In this document: positions 23,501 through 33,358 of the stretch, in pieces | How the letters are laid out: every line of letters starts with the position of its first letter | Position numbering within the stretch: the first letter of the stretch is position 1 | Position numbers and translations under genes: made by a program | The notes under the pieces: generated by a model | Databases searched by the model: none | The model's input: the letters and a program-made list of their open reading frames with translations, nothing else | What the model was told of the DNA's origin: nothing | Source: Tetracentron sinense | Taxonomy: Eukaryota > Streptophyta > Magnoliopsida > Trochodendrales > Trochodendraceae | DNA length: 64,000 bases | Reading direction: 5' to 3' | Assembly (NCBI GenBank): GCA_015143295.1 | Contig: CM026553.1 | Coordinates: 1,116,001-1,180,000 of the forward strand

Positions 23501-26500
23501 TGATGGAGGGATGTTGGGGGGACGTCACATGAAGAAAAAACAGATAACGTACTAGACATATGGTTGGAATTTCCTGAATCAATAATCCAAGAGTATGCAG
23601 ATGAAGGTAAAGAGGAAACATGGTGAGCAGAGGCAGATGCACTGATACCTGACTGGACAAGAGGTGTGAATGATGTGAAAAGAATGATCCAACTGAACGA
23701 AGAGGCATCTGAGTCTCTCAAGTTCCTCCCAAAGAACTATCAACTTCTCCCTCAAAGAAGACTGAGTAAGAGGAAGTGACCAAAAAGTGTGGAACCTGCA
23801 GATGAGGCACTATGTGTAGAAGATGAAGATCCAAAATATGTAAATTTGGTTGGTCTTTCATCCAAGTCCCAACCATGGTTCTAAATATCGGTACGTATTG
23901 GCTGATACAAGTCGATACATATCCTATTTTCCCCCATCCGATACAGAGATACACAGGAATTTAAAAAAAAATCCCCCATATCGGTACCAAATCGCTCGTA
24001 TTGGCCATATTGGACCGATATGTTACCGATACGGGTGATACAGTACCAATATGCACAGCATGCACTCATTATTCCTTTCATTTACACTAGAAGCCACAGT
24101 ACAAACCCGAGATGCAAGGCTTTTTTACATATCATTTGAGTAATTGATTCATTTACTTAAAATATTTATATGTAACTAAGAGGTTATACACCACATTTGA
24201 ATTCAATAAAAAATTATCCTAAATTCAAATTCCTGAATAATATACAGTCAATTTTCCAATTCAATAACAAAATACGTTTTTTAGGGATTAGATCAAAATT
24301 TTAACTTTCAAATGATAAGGTATTTCTCAAATCTTAAAATTTCATAAAATCTATTATATCAAAACCTTATGAAAACCTAAAAGTTTGGGGAAAAAAGTCT
24401 TATATTTTAGACCTCAAAATATTTTCATCAACAGTCTCAAAAAATCAACTCACAGAGAGTAACAGTCCAACAAAAAAAGACTTACATTCAAGCTTATAAT
24501 TTACGGCTTGTAATTCAATACATTCTTGTTTAATTCAATGAATGTAAGGTTTTAATATCTACACTGTATTGCTTATAAAGTGACTATTTTTTGTGTTTTT
24601 ATAGTTGTTTATTAGCATGATCACCTTTTTTAACTTATAAAACTCTTAACTCTAATATGTATGATTATAAATGTAGTTTGGTCTTCATATAGTTTGTTTT
24701 TAGCTTATATTTGCATTACAATAGGTTTTATATAACGTATCCAAGTTTTTTTTTTTTTACGTATCCAAGCATTTCTTAGCATATCTTGATTTTTTCCACT
24801 GTATCCAACCGATATGGTTTGATACGTCGATACGTATTCTATATTCGACTTATCGATACAGCACCCGATATTGATATTTTGAAGTTTGAACCATGAGTAA
24901 AACTTGGTGTGAAGCTTATTGATACACATTTGGAAGCTAAGCTCAAACTTATCATGAAGGTGGAGACTTCTAGAGGATGTTGAAATGTTTCAGAGACTAG
25001 TTAGAAGACTTATTTATTTGTCCTTGACAAAACCAAACACTACTTATGCTATTAGCGTAATTAGTCAATTTATGTATAGGCCATAGACTACCAATCTGGA
25101 GGCAGTTGAAGCTTGAAAGTGTACTGCGATATCTTAAGTCTTCACCGAGAAAATGATATTTTTAGTAAGAACGGTTACTCTACAAGTTGAGGACTATGCT
25201 AATGCAAATCGGACAGGCTTAGTGACAGACAAGAGATCTACATCCGGCTATTGCACTTTTGTAGGTAGGAACATAGTTAAATGGAGAAGTAAGAATCAGG
25301 CAGATGTTGCAAGGTCCAATGTTGAAGCTAAGTTCAGGACAATGACGCATGGAGCTTGTGAGTTATTATGGATTAAGATCCTAATGCTAAAACTTGGGTT
25401 TCCAGTTCAATTAGATATGAAGTTGCACTGTGATAACCAAGCATAATTAGGATTGCTCACAATCCAAATTAGCATGAGAGGACGAAGCACATCGAGGTTG
25501 ACAAACACTTTATTATAGAAAATGTTGCTTCTAAGATATTGAGTCTACAATATGTCAAGACAGAGGATCAGCTGGGCATGTTAGAAACCTTCGTCCCACT
25601 TGAGAGGGAGTGTTGTAATGGACCTAGATTGCCCATGATGCTTTGGTAGACTATATTAGCAAGCTAGGCATGTTAGAAATCTTCCTCCCACTTGAGGAGG
25701 AGTGTTGTAATGGGCCTAGATTGCCATGATGCTTTGGTAGACTTTATTTAACATCTTATGTTTTACATCCTAACGGTCAATACAGTCAGTTTGGACCTAT
25801 GCGGCTATGCTATTGATAAATATTACTAGAAACATAGGATTTGCATGCAACTTCAATTTTTGATTTGATTACCTTGCCCAAGGTTCCAAGCAATGGTAAA
25901 ATTATAATCATGCCAAACATGGCATGGTAAATAAACTATGTAAAGGGAAAATTGTCAAAAAGGTACAACTGGAACACTAATTGGCAACTCTGCTAGCTGC
26001 TGGCTGACAAAGTGAACAGAAAATTAGAATATAGCTAATGAAATTCATAAAAATGCACATTTCCAAAGTCAAAAAGAAGCAGCTCTGCCTCCACAAACTC
26101 ACAAGTTAATCATAAAAAGCATCACATAAGATTAATAACATTTAAGTATCTACCTTCAACACACATTGCACCCACGTCATCCAAATCTCTTCTTGCATCA
26201 AACTTCAAGTCCGAACCAGCAGAAATCCACCTGTGTAAGATCATTTCAAAGGGGTGAAAAGCAACAAAAGCCAAAAATTGGACCATCAAAATCCTCCCTG
26301 ATCGAAGATGACAACACCATACATTGACAGAACAAAATAAAATCACATTTATGTTGAAGACCAAGTTACCATACAGCATTAATTCAAATTTCAAAGATGT
26401 ACATAAATGCTTAGATTGTCTCCTTAACCTAAAACTTACAGTGCTTTCTTCCTCCCAAGGTGCCAATTCTCCCATATCAGCCCTGCAATTGTTCGACCTT

Positions 26501-29500
26501 TACCTACACCAGCTCCATCTCCAATAAAGAATCCTGCCCTAGCACCATCCTGAAGGTGCTGAAGGTGTCTCTGTCATACAAACAATTTTTTTTAAGTGGG
26601 GAACCTACTAGCTTTAATATATATATATATAATTCCTTTTTTGATCTGTTAAGATGGAAAATCAACCTGACAAGTATACACTATTGTCTCTATCTGCAAG
26701 CATGATAATGTTTTGGAACTTTCTAGGTCATCCTTGATCTTAAGATCATATGTAGGTTCTGGCGGCTGCACTGCCGATAAGGAAGACGTTTCCACAACAG
26801 GATCTGGATGAGGAGGACCGATAGATAGTTTGGGAGGGTGCTGCACAACAAATCCCACATAAGAAATCAGGTCATCTGAAAAACTGGAGTTTGCACAAGT
26901 TTTGACTGAGATGTCAAGGCAGATGAATAAAAGAATATAAAAAAATAAGGATCATTCAACTCACAACCCTGCAATGCAAAGTTTAAAGAGCCAAAAATAC
27001 TCACATAGTCTGAAAATGTTTCTCCAACCATGCCACCTTCGTCTTCTTCTCGCTCCACATCTATTGCTACCTGACAGGTTTCAGTATTGGGAGAGCAAAA
27101 CAATTAGAAGGGGACTAGGAGGCTAGGCTACTAAGATTAATAATATCTTTGAAAAAGCTATATGCCCAAAGAAATTAATGTAAGAGTTCCAAATAAATTT
27201 GAGAAATCCAAAGCACAAAATATCTGGTACTTACTTGCATATGTAAGCTTTCAAGAAGTTTCACTGTTGAGTGCAGCAAAAAAAAAAAATTCCAGCGAGA
27301 AACTTTTTTTTTTTAGTGCCGCAAAAAACATGAATTCCGGCAAGAAAATCATCAATCAGATGAAATCAATGTCCCAAATACACTGAAAGTAGAGACATTA
27401 ATTTTCCATACCTTATCTAGGATTAGGAGGTAAAACTTTATATAAAAAACACATACACACAAAATCTCGGTATCGCAAGTCCTGGCACCTGTGTCTTGGT
27501 GGTTACAAATTTTATGGAGCCTACCCTTGGGTATTGCAAAAGGATATATAACAGTTTTACCAAAGAAGTCCATCTATACACTCTCTGGGTATTACCTCAA
27601 TGTCAGGCCCTGAACATGAAAGGTAAAATTACTAAAAGGTAGTGCTCTATCAGACCACCCAAGTGCCTGGATATTCTCTGCTTATAGTGTGAAACATCAA
27701 TTGCCATAATTTCAGAATTCAGGGTCAAGGATTAGACACATACAATTGAAAATCTCATTTTCCTAGACATCCAACCAAAAGGCCATGTTACAAACGAAAA
27801 ATAATCATGTAGTTTTATGCTTTATTTTTGTTAAATGGTAAGTTTGCCCGACTGCAGATGAGCCCAATAGGTACCCCATCTTCAGAATCTTGCGAACATC
27901 ATTGAGGAAAACATTCACCCTTATTGACCTAATAATATTTTAGATATTTTCTTCAGATTAAAAGCATTTATCCCATCAAATCTAAAATAAGTATGACTAT
28001 TCACCATAGGCCAAGTTCATTGTCTGCCACATTGTTAATGCCAACTGATGCTGCATGGGCAAGGTTAATGGTACCAAATGATTGGATAATATTCCACCTC
28101 ATATTGCCTGTCATAGGTCCCTTTCTACCCTCATCAAAAGCACGGTTTCAGCATGCAGCATTGTCCTTGTCTCTCCCTACAACTCCAAATTTAATGCAAG
28201 AACATATTAAGGACATAAAAAAACATGCATCATGGTTTTAAGAAACCACGAAACCAGTACGTATCGGTTTCGGACCTTCGGTAGGACCCGATACCTCACC
28301 TGTTCATGTTTTGTTAAGAAATAATAAGACTCGCCCAATACCGTTACATATCGCCCAAGTCTTACAATATGTTACGGTTTCAACATAGGACTCGATTGAT
28401 GTTTTGAGATAAAAAGGGGTAACCGTAAACCCCTAAAAAAAGCCCAAACTCCTATTTTGTTTCCCTCTTGTTCTCTACCCATTCTTAGAGCTAAAACCTA
28501 AAATACTTTTGATTTTTGGGGATTAAAACTTGATTTGGGGTTTGAATCGTCGATTTGAATAAACCTACGTGAAGTTCTTCAAACCACGAAACCAGTACGT
28601 ATCGGTTTCGGACCTTCGGTAGGACCCGATACCTCACCTGTTCATGTTTTGTTAAGAAATAATAAGACTCGCCCAATACCGTTACATATCGCCCAAGTCT
28701 TACAATATGTTACGGTTTCAACGTAGGACTCGATTGATGTTTTGAGATAAAAAGGGGTAACCGTAAACCCCTAAAAAAAGCCCAAACTCCTATTTTGTTT
28801 CCCTCTTGTTCTCTACCCATTCTTAGAGCTAAAACCTAAAATACTTTTGATTTTTGGTGATTAAAACTTGATTTGGGGTTTGAATCGTCGATTTGAATAA
28901 ACCTACGTGAAGTTCTTCATTTTGAGCGCTAAATCAAGTAAGTTTTCTCTTTTTTTTAATGCAAATCATGTGTATTACAACCCACAATTAGTAATTCTAT
29001 ATGGCTTAAGCAGTGTCTTTCTACTTTCGGCTCATGTGTTTCTACTTTCGGCTCATTTAGACATCTACTGCCCTACTATATTTCATCAATTCTACACTTT
29101 CTACTTGATATTAGCTTTAGAATTATTTTGTTACATATCCACTGCCTTATTTTATTTTTAACTTTTTTGTATTTTTTGGAATTTTTTCAAAAATAAAATA
29201 AAATATGCCCAAAACCAATTCGTATTGGTTTTGGTTGGGACCTTTACAGTCCCCAAAACCGAGTTTTGAATCCGTGACATATATAATAAGTTGTAAATAC
29301 CACAAGGGCTATTAAATTACAAATATTACAAGTATAGCATAGCAAAGCGGTACATTATGTAATTGTGTGTCCTACAAAAAAAACATCCACTACGGTGAGG
29401 AAGAAACTGAAGGTTATCCAATAGTTGATAATCAGGGTGCTAAATCATTAGAAGATATTGAAGTACTAGAAGGTCTCCTTGACTTACTCTATAGTTCAAA

Positions 29501-32102
29501 GAATCACGATCATCCATAAAAGAGGAGAGAAAGAAGATTGGCGTCATACCAATATTTTTCACTCATGTAGCATGCAAATAAAAAAGGTTGTAAGGTCCTC
29601 ATTGACAATGAAAGCATGGTTCAAAATAACGTCAATATTTCAGAAATATCGACGATATATATATCGATTTCGATGACCACTGATACATCTATACCAAGTA
29701 TTTTGGTTTTTACAATTTTTCATAAATGTCGATCGATAGATCCGAAATATCGGTCGAAAACAATTTTTCATAAATGCAGATCGATATATCCGAAATATCG
29801 CACTACATTTCGGAAATATCGATCGAAATTTACGAATCGCATATTGGTTTTTACAAAAAAAAATTTCAAACAATTATTGATTTATTACAAAATCATTTTA
29901 TTTTAAGGATTATACTTAAATGCATAAATGTTTTATTTAGTTATGAATTTTAATAATGTGATGTACTAGTATTATTATTTTTGAAAATATTAATTTTATT
30001 AAAAAGTAAAATGGGTCTACATATCCCCTTTAATTGACTAAGAGAATAAAATGTAGTTACTTTTTTCGAAAATATAGAGAAATATCTAGAAGAAATTATA
30101 ACTCACACAAGTAGACAACGCATGTCACTTAACTTGGAGATACCATTATTGAGTATTAACAATTATGTATGAAATTGATTGTATTTGAGCTAATTGTTAT
30201 GCTTAATTGAGAAATGAATACAACTTTTTATGTAATTACATTAATATTAGTGAATCATACATTATCGTCAGTGTCAACGCACATCTTTGGCCCCCTTTTC
30301 ATTGCATCTCTTATATAAATTGATTTATTTTTTTTAAAATTCTCATATGTGTATTAACATCTATTTTAACATTTCTCGGAGTTTCATTGAAAAAATCCAT
30401 GTTTTTCACTATTTTTTTCGATTTTTCCCTCCACATGCGATATTGTTCCCACAATATCGATATATCTTGCGATATACCCCCGATAGATCATTTTTCCACA
30501 ACACGACATGACATGCGATATCAACATTTAGAACCTTGGATGAAAGTAGGATGAATGTAGCTTCGTAAGAGTTGGTCAATACGCTGAATCTAATGGTAGA
30601 AAAGCACCCACAATATCACTAATTTGCTTGAATAACTAACTCATCAATCCCAATAAGTACACAATGATTAGTTAATTTTTCTTGGGCCAAAATCATTCTC
30701 AATACGTTTGATGTGATGCCATTCCTATCAAAATTAGTCACATCTTGTTGGGAAGACCATGACTATATGACTTGAAAGTTCAACATGATGAGTTCATTAA
30801 CACTTATAGTCTTATACATTCTTATACAACGGTCGTCAGATTATGCCTCGGCTAATGAAAGATATCTCATCAACGAAGAAGGTGGAGAAGACCTCCTCTA
30901 ATGTGCTTACCATGCGAGAATTCATTGAGGGATAGTTGAGATCATGGGGTGATTTACTATTCAGTGGATCGTGAAGTTGAAGAATCCAAAGAGATGCCAA
31001 AGGATCAGCAACCCGAATTTCAGAAGCTTCTTTCAGATTTTTCAAATTTTTGGGCTCTCATTTCAGAAGACCGACCAAACGAATTACTACCAATGAGAGA
31101 TGTCCAAAATGCAATCGATTTGTGCCTGGAGTTGTCTTGCCCAACTTGTCAGCCTATTGCATGAACCCGGCACAACAAACTGAACTTAAAAACCATTGCA
31201 GGAATAACCATAGTTACCATACGATACATTGGGCAAGTCACCTAGAAATATGTAACGTTAGACTTTGTGTTATGTAACATTCGTAAGCCATTACACACCA
31301 ATACCATCACGTAACAAGCATGGCTTTTGGGTTACAAGTGGGGTTTTTTTTATCAGTGATTATAAGTGGGATTTCAAAACCCTAAAAAAAAAAAAAAAAC
31401 TCTTTTTCTCTCTTCATACCTCTTTTATAACTAAAAATCAAAAGTCCTTATGCAACAGTAAGAGGTGAGGCAGTTTTGTAGTTTGGAATCCTATATTTAA
31501 AAAGAAAAAAGAAAAAAAGACCTAGCCAACAGGAAAGAACCATTTGGTCAGTCTAATCAGTTGATAAGTGTATTTGGAATGGAATAGGAGAGGTACTTTT
31601 AGCATCGTCTTCTTCACAAAGTTAAGTTTGTGTGTAATCTTCAATTGAAGGTGAAATCAACAAAGGAAACCTAAAAAAATTGCATTGAACAGCGGTAAAT
31701 AAATTAGGGAAATAGACAAACCTCATTGACTTCTTCGGGAGGCTCAAGAGGAGGAGGAGGGAAGTGGTGCTTGAACTTGGAGAGGTCGACGGCAAGGTCA
31801 ATGCCACACTGAGGGCAAGCGAACCTAGAGAGGCCGTGGGGGACGTTGAGGATGGCCTTGCAGTGGGCGCAGGGGAGCTGAATCTTGGTGGGATCGATGC
31901 CGTGGGCCTGCGCCTGCGCCTGCGCTGGGCCCCGCATCAGCTCCGGAGGCAGCATCTGAGCCAAATTGCAGGTAGGGCAGCTAAACTCCGTCATTCCTGG
32001 AGCCACCGTTAAGATCATACGGCATCCGGCACACCGGACCTGGCAGCTGCCCTGCAACGGGAGACCCTGCTGCGGTGGGGCCTGCACCGATGCCTGCCCC
32101 AT
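20426..32102 (-). CDS. FGT1: FORGETTER1 / Strawberry-notch homologue, 5' seven exons
   Basis: A minus-strand gene. Exons: 31722-32102, 27005-27070, 26667-26840, 26440-26570, 26154-26230, 20678-20859 and 20426-20503. All introns are GT-AG and all joins keep frame, giving 363 residues with no stop. Domains: two zinc ribbons (C24/C27/C42/C45 and C78/C81/C96/C99), acidic linker, a [13 protein letters not shown] segment, Walker [12 protein letters not shown] (224-234) and DECH (336-339). In Arabidopsis FGT1 is a nuclear helicase-like protein that keeps heat-stress memory genes accessible. The family is about 1250-1300 residues, so roughly the last 900 are outside the window or lost. Family identity is confident; activity is inferred. 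Confidence 0.92.
20678..20859 (-). CDS. FGT1: FGT1 homologue exon 6
   Basis: 182 bp after acceptor ctatgcag: [37 protein letters not shown] and [15 protein letters not shown], ending at GTATTG. It is separated from exon 5 by a 5.3-kb repeat-filled intron. Confidence 0.93.
21600..22450 (+). mobile_element. Probable LINE ORF1 remnant
   Basis: Broken plus-strand frames give [55 protein letters not shown], then [20 protein letters not shown] and [12 protein letters not shown]. The layout resembles the nucleic-acid-binding ORF1 of plant LINEs, ending in a basic stretch, but I see no complete zinc knuckle. Assignment is tentative. Confidence 0.35.
22936..23218. mobile_element. gatacgtatcgg-type element, short copy
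   Basis: The left end is CATGGTTTCAAGTATAAATA, the right end inverted CTTTGGTTTTATAATTG. The interior is dense in gtatcg / cgatac motifs in both orientations. No matching target duplication is visible. Confidence 0.45.
23374..23398 (+). repeat. (ATG)n microsatellite
   Basis: Eight successive atg triplets, followed by related interrupted gatgatgat motifs to about 23505. Confidence 0.9.
23430..23760 (-). mobile_element. Ty1/copia protease-region fragment
   Basis: On the minus strand the frame at 23434-23721 reads [20 protein letters not shown], the copia protease neighbourhood (W-I-I-D-S-G-A-x-x-H-M in intact elements); the alanine is asparagine. The histidine-rich stretch downstream is the microsatellite in antisense. 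No flanking LTR. Confidence 0.6.
23874..24895. mobile_element. gatacgtatcgg-type element, 1.0 kb copy
   Basis: The ends are CATGGTTCTAAATATCGG and inverted CATGGTTCAAACTTC, an 8-bp perfect terminal repeat followed by subterminal cgatac motifs (23890-24050 and 24800-24870). The AT-rich interior has no coding capacity. It interrupts or adjoins the copia fragment that begins at 24896. Flanking octamers do not match. Confidence 0.55.
24896..25790 (+). mobile_element. Ty1/copia 3' end: RT C-terminus, RNase H and LTR start
   Basis: Broken frames give [20 protein letters not shown] and [13 protein letters not shown] (about 24985-25080), then the RNase H region [39 protein letters not shown] and LHCDNQA (25153-25446). 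The purine-rich acttgagagggagtg and tgttgtaatgg mark polypurine tract and LTR start near 25605. That junction is duplicated (see the repeat at 25577-25745). Confidence 0.75.
25577..25745 (+). repeat. Tandem duplication of a copia polypurine tract/LTR junction
   Basis: Two copies, about 87 bp apart, of catgttagaaa.cttc.tccc, then acttgag.gggagtgttgtaa and gatgctttggtagact. A 10-bp spacer lies between. The copies differ at a handful of positions. Confidence 0.75.
26154..26230 (-). CDS. FGT1: FGT1 homologue exon 5
   Basis: 77 bp: [20 protein letters not shown] then AMCVE, bounded by cttacacag and GTAGAT. Its last G joins TG of exon 6 to make the valine of EVHAL. Confidence 0.92.
26440..26570 (-). 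CDS. FGT1: FGT1 homologue exon 4 (Walker A)
   Basis: 131 bp beginning [15 protein letters not shown], then the nucleotide-binding loop [11 protein letters not shown] and [13 protein letters not shown]. The split leucine codon (CT|G) continues in exon 5. Donor GTAAGT. Confidence 0.92.
26667..26840 (-). CDS. FGT1: FGT1 homologue exon 3
   Basis: Fifty-eight codons beginning [20 protein letters not shown] and ending IETIVYTCQ, between tgttgtgcag and GTTGAT. It leads into the helicase-like core. Confidence 0.92.
27005..27070 (-). CDS. FGT1: FGT1 homologue exon 2
   Basis: Twenty-two codons: [20 protein letters not shown] then DY, flanked by cctgtcag upstream and GTGAGT downstream. It joins exon 1 in phase 0 across the 4.65-kb intron 1; the acidic run is a strong family signature. 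Confidence 0.92.
28231..29276. mobile_element. gatacgtatcgg-type element with internal duplication
   Basis: The left end is CATGGTTTTAAGAAACC, the right end inverted CACGGATTCAAAACTCGG. Flanking octamers acatgcat (28223-28230) and acatatat (29277-29284) agree at 6 of 8. Subterminal gtacgtatcggtttcgg occurs near both ends. The left half is present twice (see next entry). No coding capacity. Confidence 0.55.
28243..28918 (+). repeat. 338-bp tandem duplication, nearly identical copies
   Basis: Copy 1 is 28243-28580, copy 2 28581-28918, starting aaaccacgaaaccagtacgt and ending gaagttcttc. I find only two substitutions (aacatagg/aacgtagg and ttggggatt/ttggtgatt). The duplication is therefore much younger than the element around it. 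Confidence 0.95.
29390..31200 (+). mobile_element. Ty3/gypsy protease-to-RT fragment, interrupted
   Basis: Plus-strand scraps read HTNIFHSC and CKVLIDNES up to 29614, then after the insert [26 protein letters not shown]-like WEDHDYMT, and the RT leader [11 protein letters not shown]...[19 protein letters not shown] (about 31085-31180). The order (protease active-site region, LLGRPW box, RT leader) is that of plant gypsy pol. Many stops. Confidence 0.7.
29615..30538. mobile_element. hAT-like gatacgtatcgg/gatatcg element inside gypsy fragment
   Basis: The ends are CATGGTTCAAAATAACG and inverted CAAGGTTCTAAATGTTG. The flanks aatgaaag (29607-29614) and gatgaaag (30539-30546) differ at one base, and removing the insert restores the gypsy reading [10 protein letters not shown]. 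This fixes both ends and supports an 8-bp duplication. The interior is AT-rich and non-coding. Confidence 0.7.
31722..32102 (-). CDS. FGT1: FGT1 homologue exon 1
   Basis: The ATG at 32102 starts [10 protein letters not shown]; an upstream in-frame stretch lacks another ATG, so this start is preferred. The exon encodes 127 residues with two LSD1-type CxxC...CxxC ribbons (VRCAGC...CPTC and LPCAHC...CPQC), a QAQAQA linker and a [13 protein letters not shown] end, then GTTTGT. Phase 0 donor. Confidence 0.93.
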
Positions 32103-32321
32103 TCTCCTTCTCCTTCGACTCAAGAGGAACAAACAAAATTCAATTCAATTCAATTCAAGGGTTCCAACCTCCAAGCCGATTTGGTTTCGGTTTCCTTGCC
32201 GCCGCTTTCCTCCCTCTCTATCTGTCAAGCCGATTCGGCCCTCATGTGTCTCGGATCGCTATTCCAAAACACGAAATGCGACTGACTGCTTCTCGTTTCA
32301 TCTCATCATATATGTATTATA
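32103..32321 (-). promoter_or_regulatory. FGT1 homologue 5' UTR and core promoter
   Basis: On the minus strand, TATAATAC (from 32321 down to 32314) lies about 212 bp upstream of the ATG. It is followed by a stretch with pyrimidine/purine-rich patches and a (GAATT)n run at 32138-32160 that would be leader. No upstream ATG in good context was obvious. The TATA assignment is inference; the same 10 bp are the target duplication of the adjacent MITE. Confidence 0.4.
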
Positions 32322-32610
32322 GGCCTTGGATTGCCTCTGGCGAAGCCAGACAGGGCTTATCTCGGGGTTCCATAGAATAGGTGACATGTGGTGGAGAAGT
32401 CAAAATCATGGGCCATGATTTTGACTTCTCCCCACACAAATGGACATGTGGCGGTAAGTGTGTGAGAATAAGGGGCAGAGATATCAAATGGGGAGAAGTC
32501 AAAAATCATGGGAGAAAATAAATGACTTCTCCCCATTTTTCTGCCGGCTGCCGCACAATGTATGGAACCCCGAGAGCCCTTTCTGGCTTCGCCAGAGACA
32601 ATCCGAGGCC
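32322..32610. mobile_element. Mutator-like MITE upstream of FGT1 homologue
   Basis: 289 bp. The terminal inverted repeats are about 50 bp: ggccttggattgcctctggc and ggcctcggattgtctctggc, both continuing through gaagccaga.agggct to tcggggttccata. The 10-bp ATGTATTATA is repeated exactly at 32312-32321 and 32611-32620. Long terminal repeats and a 9-10-bp duplication fit the Mutator superfamily. The interior holds a second palindrome, gaagtcaaaatcatg/catgattttgacttc (32397-32430). Confidence 0.85.
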
Positions 32611-32689
32611 ATGTATTATAAATCTAATTCTGGGAGCTCAGGTACATCGTCGTTCATGCCCAATTGCCAATCGCAATTGAACTGCATTC

Positions 32690-32825
32690 ACATGTCAACA
32701 TGTGTACCTTTTAACCCCTATTCCATGTGCTTAAGATTCACTGACGCTTGGGTTGAGCAACTAACCTTGGATTTTATAACCGGGTTGCAACGTAACCATG
32801 TGACATTTTTAAAAATTGTCTTAGC
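32690..32825. mobile_element. Degenerate gttaagattca MITE copy
   Basis: Contains ttttaacccctattccatgt, gcttaagattcactgacgct and a partial inverted side (aaccatgtgacatttttaaa). Ends are not definable. Confidence 0.4.
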
Positions 32826-32905
32826 TTAATTTTTTTTTGTACGACGCAACTTTACCAAGAACAAAAAGTATTATACATATTCTAGGTGCAAAGATTGTCC
32901 CCAAC

Positions 32906-33136
32906 TTACGCCCAACTATCGATAGAACCACAATGCACCACTGTTCTTTTCAAGCAATGAACATCCTTTACTGCTAGTATACTTACACAACAAAAAGCTA
33001 CATTTGTAAAATCTTTTACGAGCTTCATTATATCAACAATAATGGCTTCAACCTCCCGGTGAGGGGTTGTTGTACCATCAGCAAACGCAACTTTGCTCTT
33101 TGCATCTGAGCATGTCAACCTATTTTTGAACCCCAA
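32906..33136 (-). pseudogene. RNase H-like (LINE-type) C-terminal remnant
   Basis: The minus frame reads DIMKLVKDFTNVAFCCVS then VHCLKRTVVH. This recalls the end of the reverse-transcriptase-like RNase H domain (F.N..F..V.REAN..AHCLAK), with the REAN part lost. A weak match. Confidence 0.3.
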
Positions 33137-33358
33137 CTGGTAATACTTTCTCTAGTTCTAGTCAATCATAAATTCAAGAATCACTTACCTGTTCTGATCA
33201 TCGAAGATAGCAAAGAAACCTTTAGTCATCAATTACGACGATGCACACAGTCTTCGGACTCCAGTAGCTCTTGACAGGGAAGAAGCTTTACTGCAGACTT
33301 TTTCTGAAGTTGGATCTGGGACCAATAGCTTATAATTATTATTTATATGTAGGGCTTA

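Larger units (their letters stand above)
20860..26153 (-). other. FGT1 intron 5, repeat-filled
   Basis: 5294 bp, GTAGAT...CTATGCAG. Contents in window order: unassigned DNA to 21340, a LINE ORF1-like remnant (21600-22450), a gatacgtatcgg element (22936-23218), an antisense copia protease scrap (23430-23760), a second gatacgtatcgg element (23874-24895) and a copia 3' end (24896-25790). The last 360 bp before exon 5 hold nothing I recognise. Confidence 0.8.
27071..31721 (-). other. FGT1 intron 1, repeat-filled
   Basis: 4651 bp, GTTTGT...CCTGTCAG. 27071-28222 shows no gene or repeat I can name. Then come a gatacgtatcgg element with an internal tandem duplication (28231-29276), and a gypsy protease-RT scrap (29390-31200) split by another such element (29615-30538). 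31201-31721 is AT-rich with palindromic patches. Confidence 0.8.

Noticed and set aside
23307..23721. Histidine-rich minus-strand protein as a gene
   Set aside because: The His-rich part is the antisense of an (ATG)n microsatellite joined to a copia protease scrap.
32102..32132. Upstream extension of FGT1 exon 1 (FLLSRRRRR)
   Set aside because: The extended frame has no ATG; it would start at TTG. The ATG at 32102 is the first and matches the family start.
31764..32380. Plus-strand ORFs antisense to FGT1 exon 1
   Set aside because: They are shadows of the conserved minus-strand zinc-ribbon exon and its leader.
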